NCBI GenBank assembly: GCA_041484525.1
Contig: JBGPHT010000018.1
Coordinates: 13,666 to 77,665 of the forward strand
Length of the DNA stretch: 64,000 bases
Direction of reading: 5' to 3'
DNA from: JBGPHT01 sp041484525
GTDB lineage: Bacteria; Acidobacteriota; Terriglobia; Bryobacterales; Bryobacteraceae
In this document: in pieces, positions 8,007 to 15,536 of the stretch
Position numbering within the stretch: position 1 is the stretch's first letter
How the letters are laid out: each line of letters opens with the position of its first letter
Notes under the pieces: generated by a model
Seen by the model: the letters and a program-made list of their open reading frames with translations, nothing else
Database searches by the model: none
Told to the model about the DNA's origin: nothing
Program-made: the position numbers and the translations under genes

Positions 8007-8288
8007 ATGAAAGAGTGGGGCTTTGCGCAGAACCAACCCAATGAAGAGTTGGCGCAGTTGCATTTCTTCTCCATGCAGAAGCAGCAGGCAGGGGGCGCGG
8101 TCGAGTTCCGCGTCACCGTGAAGGAATACATCACGCCCAAAGAGCCGACCATGATCTTCTTCGCCCAGGCCGACAGGCAGACCAATCAGAAGACCGCGCC
8201 GTACACTCCCTGCGGTTGGGGCAAGACGCTATTCGAGGCTCTCTCGGAGTGCGTCAAGTCGATCAATAAATTTCCGTACGAAGGGTAG
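8007..8288 (+). CDS. Small conserved-type protein of unknown function
   Basis: A soluble 93-residue protein with no signal peptide or membrane segment. It begins MKEWGFAQNQPNEELAQLHF and carries a central segment 'VEFRVTVKEYITPKEP' and a C-terminal 'CGWGKTLFEALSECVKSINKF'. I do not recognise a characterised family. The ATG at 8007 follows the UvrC-like stop by five bases, suggesting the end of the same operon. The composition is ordinary and codon use looks like the neighbours. Confidence 0.7.
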   Translation: MKEWGFAQNQPNEELAQLHFFSMQKQQAGGAVEFRVTVKEYITPKEPTMIFFAQADRQTNQKTAPYTPCGWGKTLFEALSECVKSINKFPYEG

Positions 8289-8324
8289 GAGTGGCGCAGG
8301 CCAGGCGGTGCGCCACTTTAGAAA

Positions 8325-8675
8325 TCAGTCGCTGAGGAAGCTGGTGACGGCCTTTGCTTCGTCGTCGAACGAGGCGAAGACGGTGTACAGCTTCGTCACC
8401 TGCAGCAGGTCTTTGATCTTTCCCTGGGTGTTGAGCAGCTTAATGTGGCCGCCCAGATTCGACACCGTGGCGTAGGCGCCCACCATTTCGCCCAAGCCGG
8501 CGCTATCCATATAGCTGACGTCTTTCAGGTTGAGGAGTATCCTCCTTTCGCCGGCAGTTACCAGGTCTTTGATGGTGTTCCGGATCATTCCGGAACCATC
8601 CCCCAGGGTAAGACGGCCCGAAATATCTACCACCACTACGTCGCCAACGTGGCGCACAGATGCTTTGCAGCTCAT
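8325..8675 (-). CDS. STAS-domain anti-sigma-factor antagonist
   Basis: A 116-residue single STAS domain like SpoIIAA/RsbV. The loop 'VSYMDSAGLGEMV' near residue 54 holds the serine that is phosphorylated by the partner kinase in this family. Such proteins switch a sigma factor or a signalling module by binding an anti-sigma kinase in the unphosphorylated state. No such kinase, phosphatase or sigma factor is adjacent, so the partner must be elsewhere. The start has a very strong ribosome site (GGAGGAGG) a few bases upstream. It is divergent from the small membrane protein gene, with a shared 38-bp promoter gap. Confidence 0.9.
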   Translation of the reverse strand: MSCKASVRHVGDVVVVDISGRLTLGDGSGMIRNTIKDLVTAGERRILLNLKDVSYMDSAGLGEMVGAYATVSNLGGHIKLLNTQGKIKDLLQVTKLYTVFASFDDEAKAVTSFLSD

Positions 8676-8713
8676 TAATCCTCCTCCGTTATTATGTACA
8701 ATCGGAGGTCAAT

Positions 8714-8920
8714 ATGCAGGAACATCCTCTTCCGATTTGGTTTTTCATCGGAATCCTGCTCATGATCTACGGGTTCCTGATTATGGGCCAAGGCATGTGG
8801 GAACTGTTCCGCCCGCCGGTTCACCCGGCCGTCCTGGCGGAGTTGCATCCCAGCCTGTGGTGGGGCGCGCTGATGCTGATCGTGGGCGGGATATTTCTGG
8901 GCCGCTCCTCGCCGTGGTGA
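8714..8920 (+). CDS. Small membrane protein of unknown function
   Basis: A 68-residue protein with two hydrophobic segments (about residues 8-28 and 47-63) separated by a short hydrophilic turn containing 'FRPPVHPAVLAELHPS'. The ATG at 8714 follows a good CGGAGG site. I do not recognise a characterised family. The stop lies one base from the end of the convergent TIGR03435-type gene, so there is no room for a terminator between them. Confidence 0.65.
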   Translation: MQEHPLPIWFFIGILLMIYGFLIMGQGMWELFRPPVHPAVLAELHPSLWWGALMLIVGGIFLGRSSPW

Positions 8921-8921
8921 A

Positions 8922-9800
8922 TCAGTTCTCGGTGGGGACTTTCTCCACGCGATCGACGACCACGACCTCGAGTGGAGCTTTCCGCTTCTCCAGTCTGAGC
9001 CCCAACGCCTGCAGCGAAGTGAGGATCGACACGCCGGAATCGGTGCCCGGCGGCGGACCCGCTTCGGGTGGAATCGTCCTTCCGGTGCCCGACGCCCTCA
9101 CCAGCGCGCGCAGTTCGTCAAACGAGAATTCGAGCGTGAAGTCATACGTCCCGGTGAGCCCGGTCATATCCACGACAGGCCCATCCTCAAACCGTGCCAG
9201 AGTGTCGGCGAGTCCCGCCATCGTCAATTTCTTAGCTTCGAAGCGATTGGCCGTAAATGACATCGAAGATCCTCTGCCGAGGCTGACGTCGGTACCGCCC
9301 CGGCCGGCATTGACGGCGACATTCACTGGCGTACTCCCGGCAGGCACACCGTCGGCCTCCGGATCGAGCGGCGACTCTTTCAACTTCGGTCCACTCTTCC
9401 CGACGATGAGGGCATAGACGGGAAGCTCCCTCGTCTCGCGGTGTTCCTTCAACTTGAAGCGGTCCACGAGGAGGGATTGGATCATGTCGGTGACCTGTGA
9501 GCGCGCCGCGCCGGCCGGCAGTTTGGCGGAGATGTCGAACCTCTCGGCGCCGATCCAATCCGGCCCCAGGATTTGAAAATCCTTCACCTTATACGCCATC
9601 CGGATGTAGTCCTTCAGCGAGAGCGAACTGCAATGGACCATCGCGCCATCGATCTGGACGCCGATGCGTACCTGTCCCGCCGCCGCCGGTGCGGACGCCT
9701 TGACCGACGCCACTTCGAATTCCGGCCGCGCCGTCGCCGGAGTCTGACCGAAAACCGGAACCGCCATGATCGTAAGAAGAGCGCCTCGAAGCAGCTTCAT
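8922..9800 (-). CDS. Exported TIGR03435-type soil-associated protein, paralogue 1
   Basis: A 292-residue protein with a signal peptide (MKLLRGALLTIMAVPVFGQ). It has the features of the acidobacterial TIGR03435 family: 'PEFEVASVKAS' after the signal, 'SLSLKDYIRMAYKVKDFQI', 'RFDISAKLP', 'LLVDRFKLKEHRETRELPVYAL', 'VDMTGLTGTYDFTLEFS' and the terminal 'VVVDRVEKVPTEN'. The function is not known; the family is strongly expanded in Solibacter and relatives. A second member lies at 17.2 kb. A glycine/serine-rich insert around residues 160-190 (GRGGTDVSLGRGSS) is peculiar to this copy. Confidence 0.88.
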   Translation of the reverse strand: MKLLRGALLTIMAVPVFGQTPATARPEFEVASVKASAPAAAGQVRIGVQIDGAMVHCSSLSLKDYIRMAYKVKDFQILGPDWIGAERFDISAKLPAGAARSQVTDMIQSLLVDRFKLKEHRETRELPVYALIVGKSGPKLKESPLDPEADGVPAGSTPVNVAVNAGRGGTDVSLGRGSSMSFTANRFEAKKLTMAGLADTLARFEDGPVVDMTGLTGTYDFTLEFSFDELRALVRASGTGRTIPPEAGPPPGTDSGVSILTSLQALGLRLEKRKAPLEVVVVDRVEKVPTEN

Positions 9801-9847
9801 ACCCTGATATGACGAGGGACATCGAGAAAAGGTTCAAAGCAATGCTT

Positions 9848-9970
9848 CGAAAGAATCCGGCGAAAGAATCCGGCGAAAGAATCTGGCGAAAGAATCCGGG
9901 GATGCTCCGGGCGACCTACGCGAATGCTGCAACCTATCCGCAAAGTAGGGGCGTCCCCGCATTCTTTCGC
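9848..9970. repeat. Family B palindromic repeat, copy 1, with a 13-bp tandem array
   Basis: The main palindrome (9886-9970) has arms reading GCGAAAGAATCCGGGGATGC and, at the other end, GCGTCCCCGCATTCTTTCGC, around CTCCGGGCGACCTACGCGAA and CAAAGTAGGG. Just before it, four tandem units of 13 bp (CGAAAGAATCCGG and variants, 9848-9899) repeat the arm itself; the last unit is the palindrome arm. This fills the gap between the TIGR03435-type gene and the toxin-antitoxin pair. Related copies are at about 47.2 and 60.8 kb. Confidence 0.88.
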
Positions 9971-10041
9971 GCTCTGGTATATCCCTCGGGATTGCCTCAC
10001 AATAGAAATCGTGAGGTCCCGGAAGAAGCGGCGCACCCTCT

Positions 10042-10377
10042 ATGTCAAGAAATCCCGCCGCACACCGTTTGGCTGAGCAGGTCAGCAAACGGATGGGCGT
10101 GACCCTCAGCGACGCAGTGATCTCCGCGCTGGAAGACAAACTCCGTATCACGGGCCGCCCCCTCGATCGCACGAGAGTGGATGCTATCTGCGCCAGAATC
10201 GGTGCCCTTCCGGTCATCGACGCCCGCACCCCTGAAGAGATTCTTGGGTACACGGGACGCCCCCTCGATCGCACCAGAGTGGATGCTATCTGCGCCAGAA
10301 TCGGTGCCCTTCCGGTCATCGACGCCCGCGCTCCCGTAGAGATTCTCAGCTACGACGAAATCGGTATTCCGCGCTAA
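10042..10377 (+). CDS. vapB: VapB-like antitoxin with an internal duplication
   Basis: A 111-residue antitoxin of the type that pairs with PIN-domain toxins. The N-terminal part (AHRLAEQVSKRMGVTLSDAVISALEDKL) looks like the short DNA-binding segment of Rv0623/PSK-type VapB proteins. The C-terminal part, which normally wraps the toxin, is present twice: a 34-residue unit beginning TGRPLDRTRVDAICARIGAL occurs at residues about 37-70 and 71-104. Usual members are near 80 residues, so the extra copy accounts for the length. The stop overlaps the vapC start by one base (TAATG), the standard coupling of such pairs. Confidence 0.85.
   Translation: MSRNPAAHRLAEQVSKRMGVTLSDAVISALEDKLRITGRPLDRTRVDAICARIGALPVIDARTPEEILGYTGRPLDRTRVDAICARIGALPVIDARAPVEILSYDEIGIPR
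10150..10353 (+). repeat. In-frame 102-bp tandem duplication inside vapB
   Basis: Two direct copies of 102 bp (10150-10251 and 10252-10353). The first two thirds are almost identical, differing at two positions; the last third has more changes, about nine mismatches in all by eye. The unit length is a multiple of three, so the frame is kept. Confidence 0.92.
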
Positions 10378-10772
10378 TGGTAATCGACACGTCGGCGCTG
10401 GTTGCAATCGCGCTCGGGGAATCATCCCGGCAGAGACTGTTGGACGCACTTGAGTCCGAGGGCAGCCGAAGCATTTCGTCGATATCGCTCCTTGAAGCGG
10501 GCATAGTCCTTCGAGCGCGGCTTGGCCCGACCGCCCTCCCGTTGTTGTACAAGCTCGTGGACGAACTCGTGAACGAGGTAGTCCCATTTGATGTGATCCA
10601 GGCGCGACTGGCCATCTCCGCGTTTGAGCGTTTCGGCAAAGGAATGGGCCACGCAGCGCAGCTCACCTTCGGAGATTGTGCCGTGTATGCCCTCGCAGGA
10701 ATGCGCGGTGAACCGGTGCTGGCCACGGGAAATGACTTCTCGGCAACCGATCTTACCGTCTATCGGCCATAG
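10377..10772 (+). CDS. vapC: VapC-like PIN-domain ribonuclease toxin
   Basis: A 131-residue PIN domain protein. The conserved acidic residues of the metal site are visible: Asp4 in MVIDTSALVAI, Glu in 'LLEAGIVL' near residue 41, Asp in 'FGDCAVYALA' near residue 101 and Asp in 'GNDFSATDL' near residue 120. These toxins cut RNA when released from the antitoxin. The gene begins on the stop codon of vapB. Nothing in the sequence suggests inactivation. It lies in an accessory patch between a palindromic repeat and a transposon-split gene. Confidence 0.93.
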   Translation: MVIDTSALVAIALGESSRQRLLDALESEGSRSISSISLLEAGIVLRARLGPTALPLLYKLVDELVNEVVPFDVIQARLAISAFERFGKGMGHAAQLTFGDCAVYALAGMRGEPVLATGNDFSATDLTVYRP

Positions 10773-10794
10773 CATTTGCAGACCCTGTACTGCG

Positions 10795-11865
10795 CTACTT
10801 AAAAAACACCCGCTGCGCATTCCCACCGCGGATCTTCGCGCGATCGCTCTCCGATACAAACGCCAGTAACTCGTCAAACCGCGCCGACTGCTTGCGATAC
10901 TCGTCCGCCGTATTCCCCAGCATTCCCCAGACCATACGGTCCGGGCCGAAAGCGTCGTGGATCTGCCTGGTAAGCTTCTCGATGTCCCCCTTGTACATCG
11001 TCCAGCCCGAATACTTCAGCATCACATTAGTACTACAGTGTTACAAACAGTCGTCATCCAACCTTCGCCGGTATACTCCGAAGCCCCGCCAGTATCGGGT
11101 TTCGTGGCGGTAAGCTCGGGCTCGACGGGAAGCGAAGTCTGCCGCCACACGGATGCGGTGAAAGCAGCGCCGGTATGGGGTTTCGCAATTTTGTAACACT
11201 GTAGTATTAGGCAATTTCGACAAATTCAGCACGTCGCGATATTCTTCCGCCGTTCCGTCGCCCGGTCGGCCCATGTGGTCCAAGATCACCGTCGTCTCCG
11301 GAAACTTCGCCGCCAGCGCATGAACGTGGCGCGCCTGGCCGGGGATGAAGTGCATCTGAATTCCGACTCCCATCGCCGCCAGCGCCTTCCAGCACGCCAG
11401 CATTCGAGGATCTTCCATGTCGCGATTGCGGATGGCCCCCGCAGACTCGGACTTCATACTGACTTCGTGGATCCGCATGGCGACGATGCGCTTCGGCCAT
11501 CGGTCCAGCAGCGCGCGCACGCGCCGCGGCGTGTCGTCGCGGAAGGGATCGAACAAGCACGTGCCCTTGAAGTAGCCGGGGCGCGGCTCGTGCGCGAAGC
11601 AGTATTCCAGGTAGCGATGGTCATCCTGGTAAGGCTCGGGATGAACGATCACCGAATGCGCCAGATTCGCTGATTGGATCAGCTTCGTGTGGTCTTCGAG
11701 CGTGTAAGCCGCCGGCTGATACGGCGCGCCCGGAGCGTAAGGGACCCGCGCCGGATCGAACAAGTGGACGTGCGTCTCGACGGCGGGAGAATCGGCGGCG
11801 CGCAGCAGCCCGGCAGAACCAAGCGCTCCCGCCAGCAAACCCCGGCGCGTGATTTCGATTGGCAC
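10795..11865 (-). pseudogene. Amidohydrolase-2 family gene split by a MITE-like element
   Basis: The 5' part (11211-11865) encodes a Tat-type signal (TRRGLLAGALGSAGL) and the N-terminal part of a metal-dependent hydrolase ('VETHVHLFDP', 'LDHMGRPGDG'). The 3' part (10795-11026) encodes the matching end ('MLKYSGWTMYKGD', 'FGPDRMVWG', 'RVFFK'). Between them lies a 176-bp insertion at 11031-11206. Joining the parts with one copy of the 4-bp duplication restores an unbroken frame across 'KLPNVMLKYSGW'. The present reading frame instead runs into the insert and stops at 11041, giving about 220 native residues plus an insert-encoded tail. The ancestral enzyme probably hydrolysed a lactone or decarboxylated a small acid, which cannot be refined. 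Confidence 0.9.
11031..11206. mobile_element. 176-bp MITE-like insertion with terminal inverted repeats
   Basis: Both ends carry the perfect 17-bp terminal inverted repeat TACTACAGTGTTACAAA. Outside them a 4-bp direct duplication TTAG (CTAA on the other strand) is present at 11027-11030 and 11207-11210. The element is too short to encode a transposase and has no long frame of its own. Target CTAA/TTAG duplications are known for IS5-type elements, so a relative of IS5 may mobilise it; this is inference. An alternative reading with a TA duplication would shift each end by two bases but fits the empty-site reconstruction less well. Confidence 0.92.
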
Positions 11866-11874
11866 TGAGCTAGT

Positions 11875-12324
11875 CTACGTCTCCGGCCGCTCGCCGATCA
11901 AGTGCAGTACCACGCTGCGTCTATGCGGCGCCGCACGATGTTCGAACAGGTAGATGCCTTGCCACGTGCCGAGCGACAGGCGGCCGCCGTCCACCGGCAC
12001 TGAGAGTTGTGTCAGCGTGAGCGCGGCGCGGATGTGCGCCGGCATGTCGTCCGGACCCTCCACCGTGTGGCGATAATGGCGCGTGTCCTCCGGCACGAGT
12101 CGATTGAAGAACTCGTTCAAATCGTGGATCACGTCCGGGTCGGCGTTTTCCTGAATCGTCAGTGACGCCGATGTATGCTGCACGAAAACCGTCAGCAGTC
12201 CACTCCGGATTCCGCTCTCGCGCAGCCATTGGGCGATAGGCGCCGTGATCTCGTACAGCCCCTTGCCGCGCGTCGGGATTTGCAGTCGATGCGAGGCTTG
12301 CTCCAGCCCCGCGCCGCTACTCAA
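11875..12324 (-). CDS. yjbQ: YjbQ/UPF0047 family protein
   Basis: About 149 residues. The family hallmark stretches are present: 'RGKGLYEITAPI', 'GLLTVFVQHTSASLTIQENADPDV', 'DMPAHIRAALTLTQLSVPV' and 'LGTWQGIYLFEHR'. E. coli YjbQ has weak thiamine-phosphate synthase activity; the physiological role is unsettled. The frame is open upstream to 12495 within glmS, but homology begins near residue 10 from TTG 12324, which overlaps the glmS stop by eight bases. The overlap suggests translational coupling with glmS. Confidence 0.85.
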   Translation of the reverse strand: MSSGAGLEQASHRLQIPTRGKGLYEITAPIAQWLRESGIRSGLLTVFVQHTSASLTIQENADPDVIHDLNEFFNRLVPEDTRHYRHTVEGPDDMPAHIRAALTLTQLSVPVDGGRLSLGTWQGIYLFEHRAAPHRRSVVLHLIGERPET

Positions 12325-14170
12325 CCGTGACACTCTTGGCGAGATTGCGCGGCTGGTCGACGTCGCAGCCGCGGCGCACGGCGATGTGATACGCCAGCAA
12401 CTGCAGCGGTACGATCTCGAGGATCGGTCCCAACAAATCGGATGACGGCGGAATCTCGATCGTATGGTTGGCGATTTTTCGCACTTCTTCGTCACCCTGC
12501 GTCACCACCGCCACCACGATTCCCTCGCGCGCTTTCACTTCCTGAATGTTGGACAGCGTCTTCTCGTAGAGAATCCGGCTCTCTTCGCTGGCCGCATCGC
12601 GCGTGGCCAAGATGACCACCGGCAGATTCTCGTCGATGAGCGCGTTGGGCCCGTGCTTCATCTCGCCCGCCGGGTAGCCTTCAGCGTGGATATAAGAAAT
12701 CTCTTTCAGCTTGAGCGCGCCTTCGAGCGCGATGGGGAAATGCACGCCGCGCCCCAGGAACAGCGCGTCCTTGGAATGGTGCAGCTCCTTAGCCAGCGCT
12801 TCGTACAGGGGATCGTGCGAGAGCACGGTCTCGAGCTTGCCGGGAATGCGCAGCAGCTCCTGCACCAGGCAGCGGGAAGTGCTCTCGTCCAGCCGTTCGT
12901 TGGCCTGGCCCAGGTGCATCGCCAGGATGAAGAGCGCCGTCAACTGGCACGTGAATGCCTTCGTCGACGCCACGCCGATCTCTGGACCCGCGTGCGTGTA
13001 GATCGTGCCCGCGGCCTCGCGCGTGATCATCGAGCCCACCACGTTGCAGATGGCGAGCGTCTTCGAGCCTTTGCTTTTGGCTTCGCGCTGCGCCGCCAGC
13101 GTGTCGGCCGTCTCGCCGGATTGCGAGATCACCACCGTCAGAGTGTCTTCCGAAATCATCGGGTCGCGATAGCGGAACTCGCTCCCGTAATCCACTTCGA
13201 CCGGCAGGCGCGCCAGCTTCTCGATCATGAACTTGCCCGCCAGCCCGGCGTGCCAACTGGTGCCGCACGCGATGATCTTCACGTGCTTGAAGCGCGCGAA
13301 TTCCGATTGTGCGATGTCCATCTCATCCAAGAAGATGCGCCCCGTCTCCTGTCCCACGCGGCCGAGCGTAGTATCGCGGACGGCGCGCGGCTGCTCGTAA
13401 ATCTCCTTGAGCATGAAATGCTTGTAGCCGCCCTTTTCCGCCATGATCGGATCCCACAGCACGTGCGTGACTTGCCGGTTGACCGGGCGGCCCGAGAAAT
13501 CGCTGAGCCGCACGCCCTCGGAAGTGAGCACCGCCATGTCGCCATCCGCCAGAAAGAACATATCGCGCGTGTGGGCCAGGATGGCGGGCACGTCGGAGGC
13601 GACGAAGTATTCGTTATCGCCCAGCCCGATCACCACCGGCGGACCATTGCGCGCCGCCACGATCTTGTGCGGATCGGAACGCGAGACCACGGCCAGCGCG
13701 AAAACACCCGTCAGTTGCTTGACCGCCGTGCGTACCGCCGCCTCCAGGTTGCCCTCGAAATACTTCTCCACCAGGTGAGCGATGATCTCGGTATCGGTCT
13801 CCGTTCGGAACTCGTGGCCTTCCTGCTCGAGCTGGTGTTTCAACGGAAGGTAGTTTTCCACGATGCCGTTATGCACCACCACCACGTCGCCTTTGCAGTC
13901 GCGATGCGGGTGCGCGTTCTCTTCGGTGGGGCGGCCGTGCGTGGCCCAGCGGGTATGCCCGATTCCGTACGAGCCGTCCACAGGACTGAGCCGGATGGCC
14001 TCTTCCAGATTCCGCAGTTTGCCCTTGGCGCGGCGAATGGCAAGCTGGTTATCCTCACCGAACACGGCGATGCCCGCCGAGTCGTATCCCCGGTACTCCA
14101 GGCGCTTCAACCCTTCCAGAATGATCGGAACGGCTTTATGGTTGCCGATGTACCCCACGATTCCACACAT
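12317..14170 (-). CDS. glmS: Glutamine-fructose-6-phosphate aminotransferase (isomerizing)
   Basis: A 617-residue enzyme making glucosamine-6-phosphate from fructose-6-phosphate and glutamine, the entry to peptidoglycan precursor and, here, also bacillithiol synthesis through UDP-GlcNAc. The N-terminal nucleophile Cys2 is present (MCGIVGYIG), followed by the glutaminase region (RWATHGRPTEENAHPH) and two SIS sugar isomerase domains ('CGTSWHAG', 'ISQSGETADT', 'GRGVHFPIALEGALKLKE'). The C-terminal 'DQPRNLAKSVTVE' is the conserved tail. Length is normal. No glmS ribozyme-like structure is evident in the short gap upstream. Confidence 0.97.
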   Translation of the reverse strand: MCGIVGYIGNHKAVPIILEGLKRLEYRGYDSAGIAVFGEDNQLAIRRAKGKLRNLEEAIRLSPVDGSYGIGHTRWATHGRPTEENAHPHRDCKGDVVVVHNGIVENYLPLKHQLEQEGHEFRTETDTEIIAHLVEKYFEGNLEAAVRTAVKQLTGVFALAVVSRSDPHKIVAARNGPPVVIGLGDNEYFVASDVPAILAHTRDMFFLADGDMAVLTSEGVRLSDFSGRPVNRQVTHVLWDPIMAEKGGYKHFMLKEIYEQPRAVRDTTLGRVGQETGRIFLDEMDIAQSEFARFKHVKIIACGTSWHAGLAGKFMIEKLARLPVEVDYGSEFRYRDPMISEDTLTVVISQSGETADTLAAQREAKSKGSKTLAICNVVGSMITREAAGTIYTHAGPEIGVASTKAFTCQLTALFILAMHLGQANERLDESTSRCLVQELLRIPGKLETVLSHDPLYEALAKELHHSKDALFLGRGVHFPIALEGALKLKEISYIHAEGYPAGEMKHGPNALIDENLPVVILATRDAASEESRILYEKTLSNIQEVKAREGIVVAVVTQGDEEVRKIANHTIEIPPSSDLLGPILEIVPLQLLAYHIAVRRGCDVDQPRNLAKSVTVE

Positions 14171-14236
14171 GGCTCCATTATAGCGGCCGGATGTGCGATC
14201 GCCCTGTGTGACCAGGTACGCTAAGTACGGGTAGTA

Positions 14237-14491
14237 TTAGTCCAGGATCTCGACCCGGTACTCTTCGATGACCGGATTCGCGAGCACTTCGTGGGCGGCG
14301 GTCTCGACCTCTTTTTGCGCCTGCTCGCGCGGGATGCCGTCGGCGATCGTGATGTCGAAGAACTTGCCCTGCCGTACACCGGCAATGGCATGGTAGCCGA
14401 GGCTGTTCAACGCCGAGCGCACCGTCTGGCCCTGCGGATCCAGGACCGTGGACTTAAAGGATACGAAGACGCGAGCTTTCATGGGGAACAT
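14237..14491 (-). CDS. purS: Phosphoribosylformylglycinamidine synthase subunit PurS
   Basis: An 84-residue protein matching the small subunit of the three-part FGAM synthase of purine synthesis. Marks are 'VLDPQGQTVRSALNSLGY', 'RQGKFFDITI' and 'LANPVIEEYRVEI'. PurS bridges PurL and PurQ, neither of which is in the window. Two starts are possible: ATG 14491 (MFPMKARVF) and ATG 14482 (MKARVF), the latter giving the family's usual N-terminus; neither has a clear ribosome site. Confidence 0.92.
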   Translation of the reverse strand: MFPMKARVFVSFKSTVLDPQGQTVRSALNSLGYHAIAGVRQGKFFDITIADGIPREQAQKEVETAAHEVLANPVIEEYRVEILD

Positions 14492-14536
14492 TGATTATCG
14501 CACGCGAACGGCATCAAACGTGCTCCCGGCGGTAGT

Positions 14537-15367
14537 ATGACGATGCAGCCGCCGCTCGATCGCGCTCTCGGCGTTTTCGATTCGGGTGTGGGTGGACTGA
14601 CGGTTCTGCAGGCTCTCCGCCGCCGGATGCCGGATCGCGACTTTATCTACTTCGGTGATACGGCGCGCGTTCCTTATGGGCGTAAGCCCCCCGAGATGGT
14701 GGCTGGATTCGCCGTCGAAATCGCCGGATTTCTCTGCGGCCTCGGCGTCGAGGGTCTGGTGGTCGCGTGCAACACGGCGTCCGCAGTGGCGCTGCCGCGG
14801 ATGGGCGAACGCTGTCCGGTGCCCGTGTGGGGAGTGATCGACCCGGGTGTGGAAGCCGCGACACGCGCCACTCGCACGCAACGCGTCGGAGTAGTCGGGA
14901 CCAAGGGGACAATCGCGAGCGGCGCCTATCAGCGGCGACTCGAGGCGCGCGGCATCGAGGTGTGGGCGCAAGCCTGCCCCATGTTGGTGCACGTGGTCGA
15001 GGAAGGCCTTGCAGATTCTCCGGAAGCCGAGTTGCTCGTGCGGCACTACCTGCAAGCCAGTCCGGAGATCGATACCCTGATTCTGGGATGCACCCACTAT
15101 CCGCTGCTGCGCGACGTATTCGCGCGCGTAATCGGAGAGGGTGTCGCGCTGGTGGATAGCGCCGAGGTCACCGCGGAGCGCGTGAGCGCCGCGTTTCAGC
15201 CGGGCCCGCAATCCTCGCCCGCTGGCCGCGTAGTGCACTTTGTGACGGGGGACCGGGCCGCATTCGAGCATACCGCGCGCGTGATCGGCGGTGTCGAGGG
15301 AGAAGTAATAGCGCTCGAGGTGGATCAGATCGCGTGCGCGGGAGTCGGTTTCACAAACCGAATGTGA
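14537..15367 (+). CDS. murI: Glutamate racemase
   Basis: A 276-residue cofactor-independent racemase supplying D-glutamate for peptidoglycan. The two catalytic cysteines are visible in 'VACNTASAVALP' and 'LILGCTHYPLLRDVF', and the N-terminal 'GVFDSGVGGLTVLQ' and 'YFGDTARVPYG' are typical. Length is normal. The ATG at 14537 is followed by a second in-frame ATG two codons later. The 3' end overlaps by 17 bases the end of a small gene on the other strand. Confidence 0.96.
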   Translation: MTMQPPLDRALGVFDSGVGGLTVLQALRRRMPDRDFIYFGDTARVPYGRKPPEMVAGFAVEIAGFLCGLGVEGLVVACNTASAVALPRMGERCPVPVWGVIDPGVEAATRATRTQRVGVVGTKGTIASGAYQRRLEARGIEVWAQACPMLVHVVEEGLADSPEAELLVRHYLQASPEIDTLILGCTHYPLLRDVFARVIGEGVALVDSAEVTAERVSAAFQPGPQSSPAGRVVHFVTGDRAAFEHTARVIGGVEGEVIALEVDQIACAGVGFTNRM

Positions 15368-15521
15368 ACGGCCACAAACCACCCATCAACAGAAATCTCT
15401 TCCAGCGCTCCCACCCGCTGAACTTCTCGCCGGTTTCGAGATCGTGCGTGGCGCCCGCAAAGCAGATCAGGTTGTAGAGCAGCACCAAGGCAATGAATGC
15501 GCCGATAACAAACCATTTCAT
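15351..15521 (-). CDS. Small membrane protein of 56 residues
   Basis: A short frame starting ATG 15521 and ending at 15351. It encodes MKWFVIGAFIALVLLYNLIC, one clear membrane segment, then a hydrophilic part 'ATHDLETGEKFSGWERWKR' and a second hydrophobic end 'FLLMGGLWPFTFGL'. GAGGA lies about a dozen bases upstream of the ATG. The hydrophobic-charged-hydrophobic pattern is that of a real small membrane protein. It is convergent with murI and overlaps its last codons. I know no function. Confidence 0.6.
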   Translation of the reverse strand: MKWFVIGAFIALVLLYNLICFAGATHDLETGEKFSGWERWKRFLLMGGLWPFTFGL

Positions 15522-15536
15522 GTTGCAATCACGTCC

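Noticed and set aside
9848..9899. Short tandem units that might suggest a CRISPR array
   Set aside because: Units are 13 bp with no spacers and derive from the arm of the neighbouring palindrome.
12325..12495. Upstream extension of the yjbQ frame
   Set aside because: It lies within glmS, encodes Ser/Arg-rich nonsense and precedes the family's normal start.
12464..14224. A 586-residue open frame on the plus strand opposite glmS, and similarly long antisense frames opposite bshC, dxr, rseP and actB
   Set aside because: These are shadows caused by high GC content. Their translations are His/Arg/Gln-rich with no domain pattern, while the genes on the other strand are well-known families.
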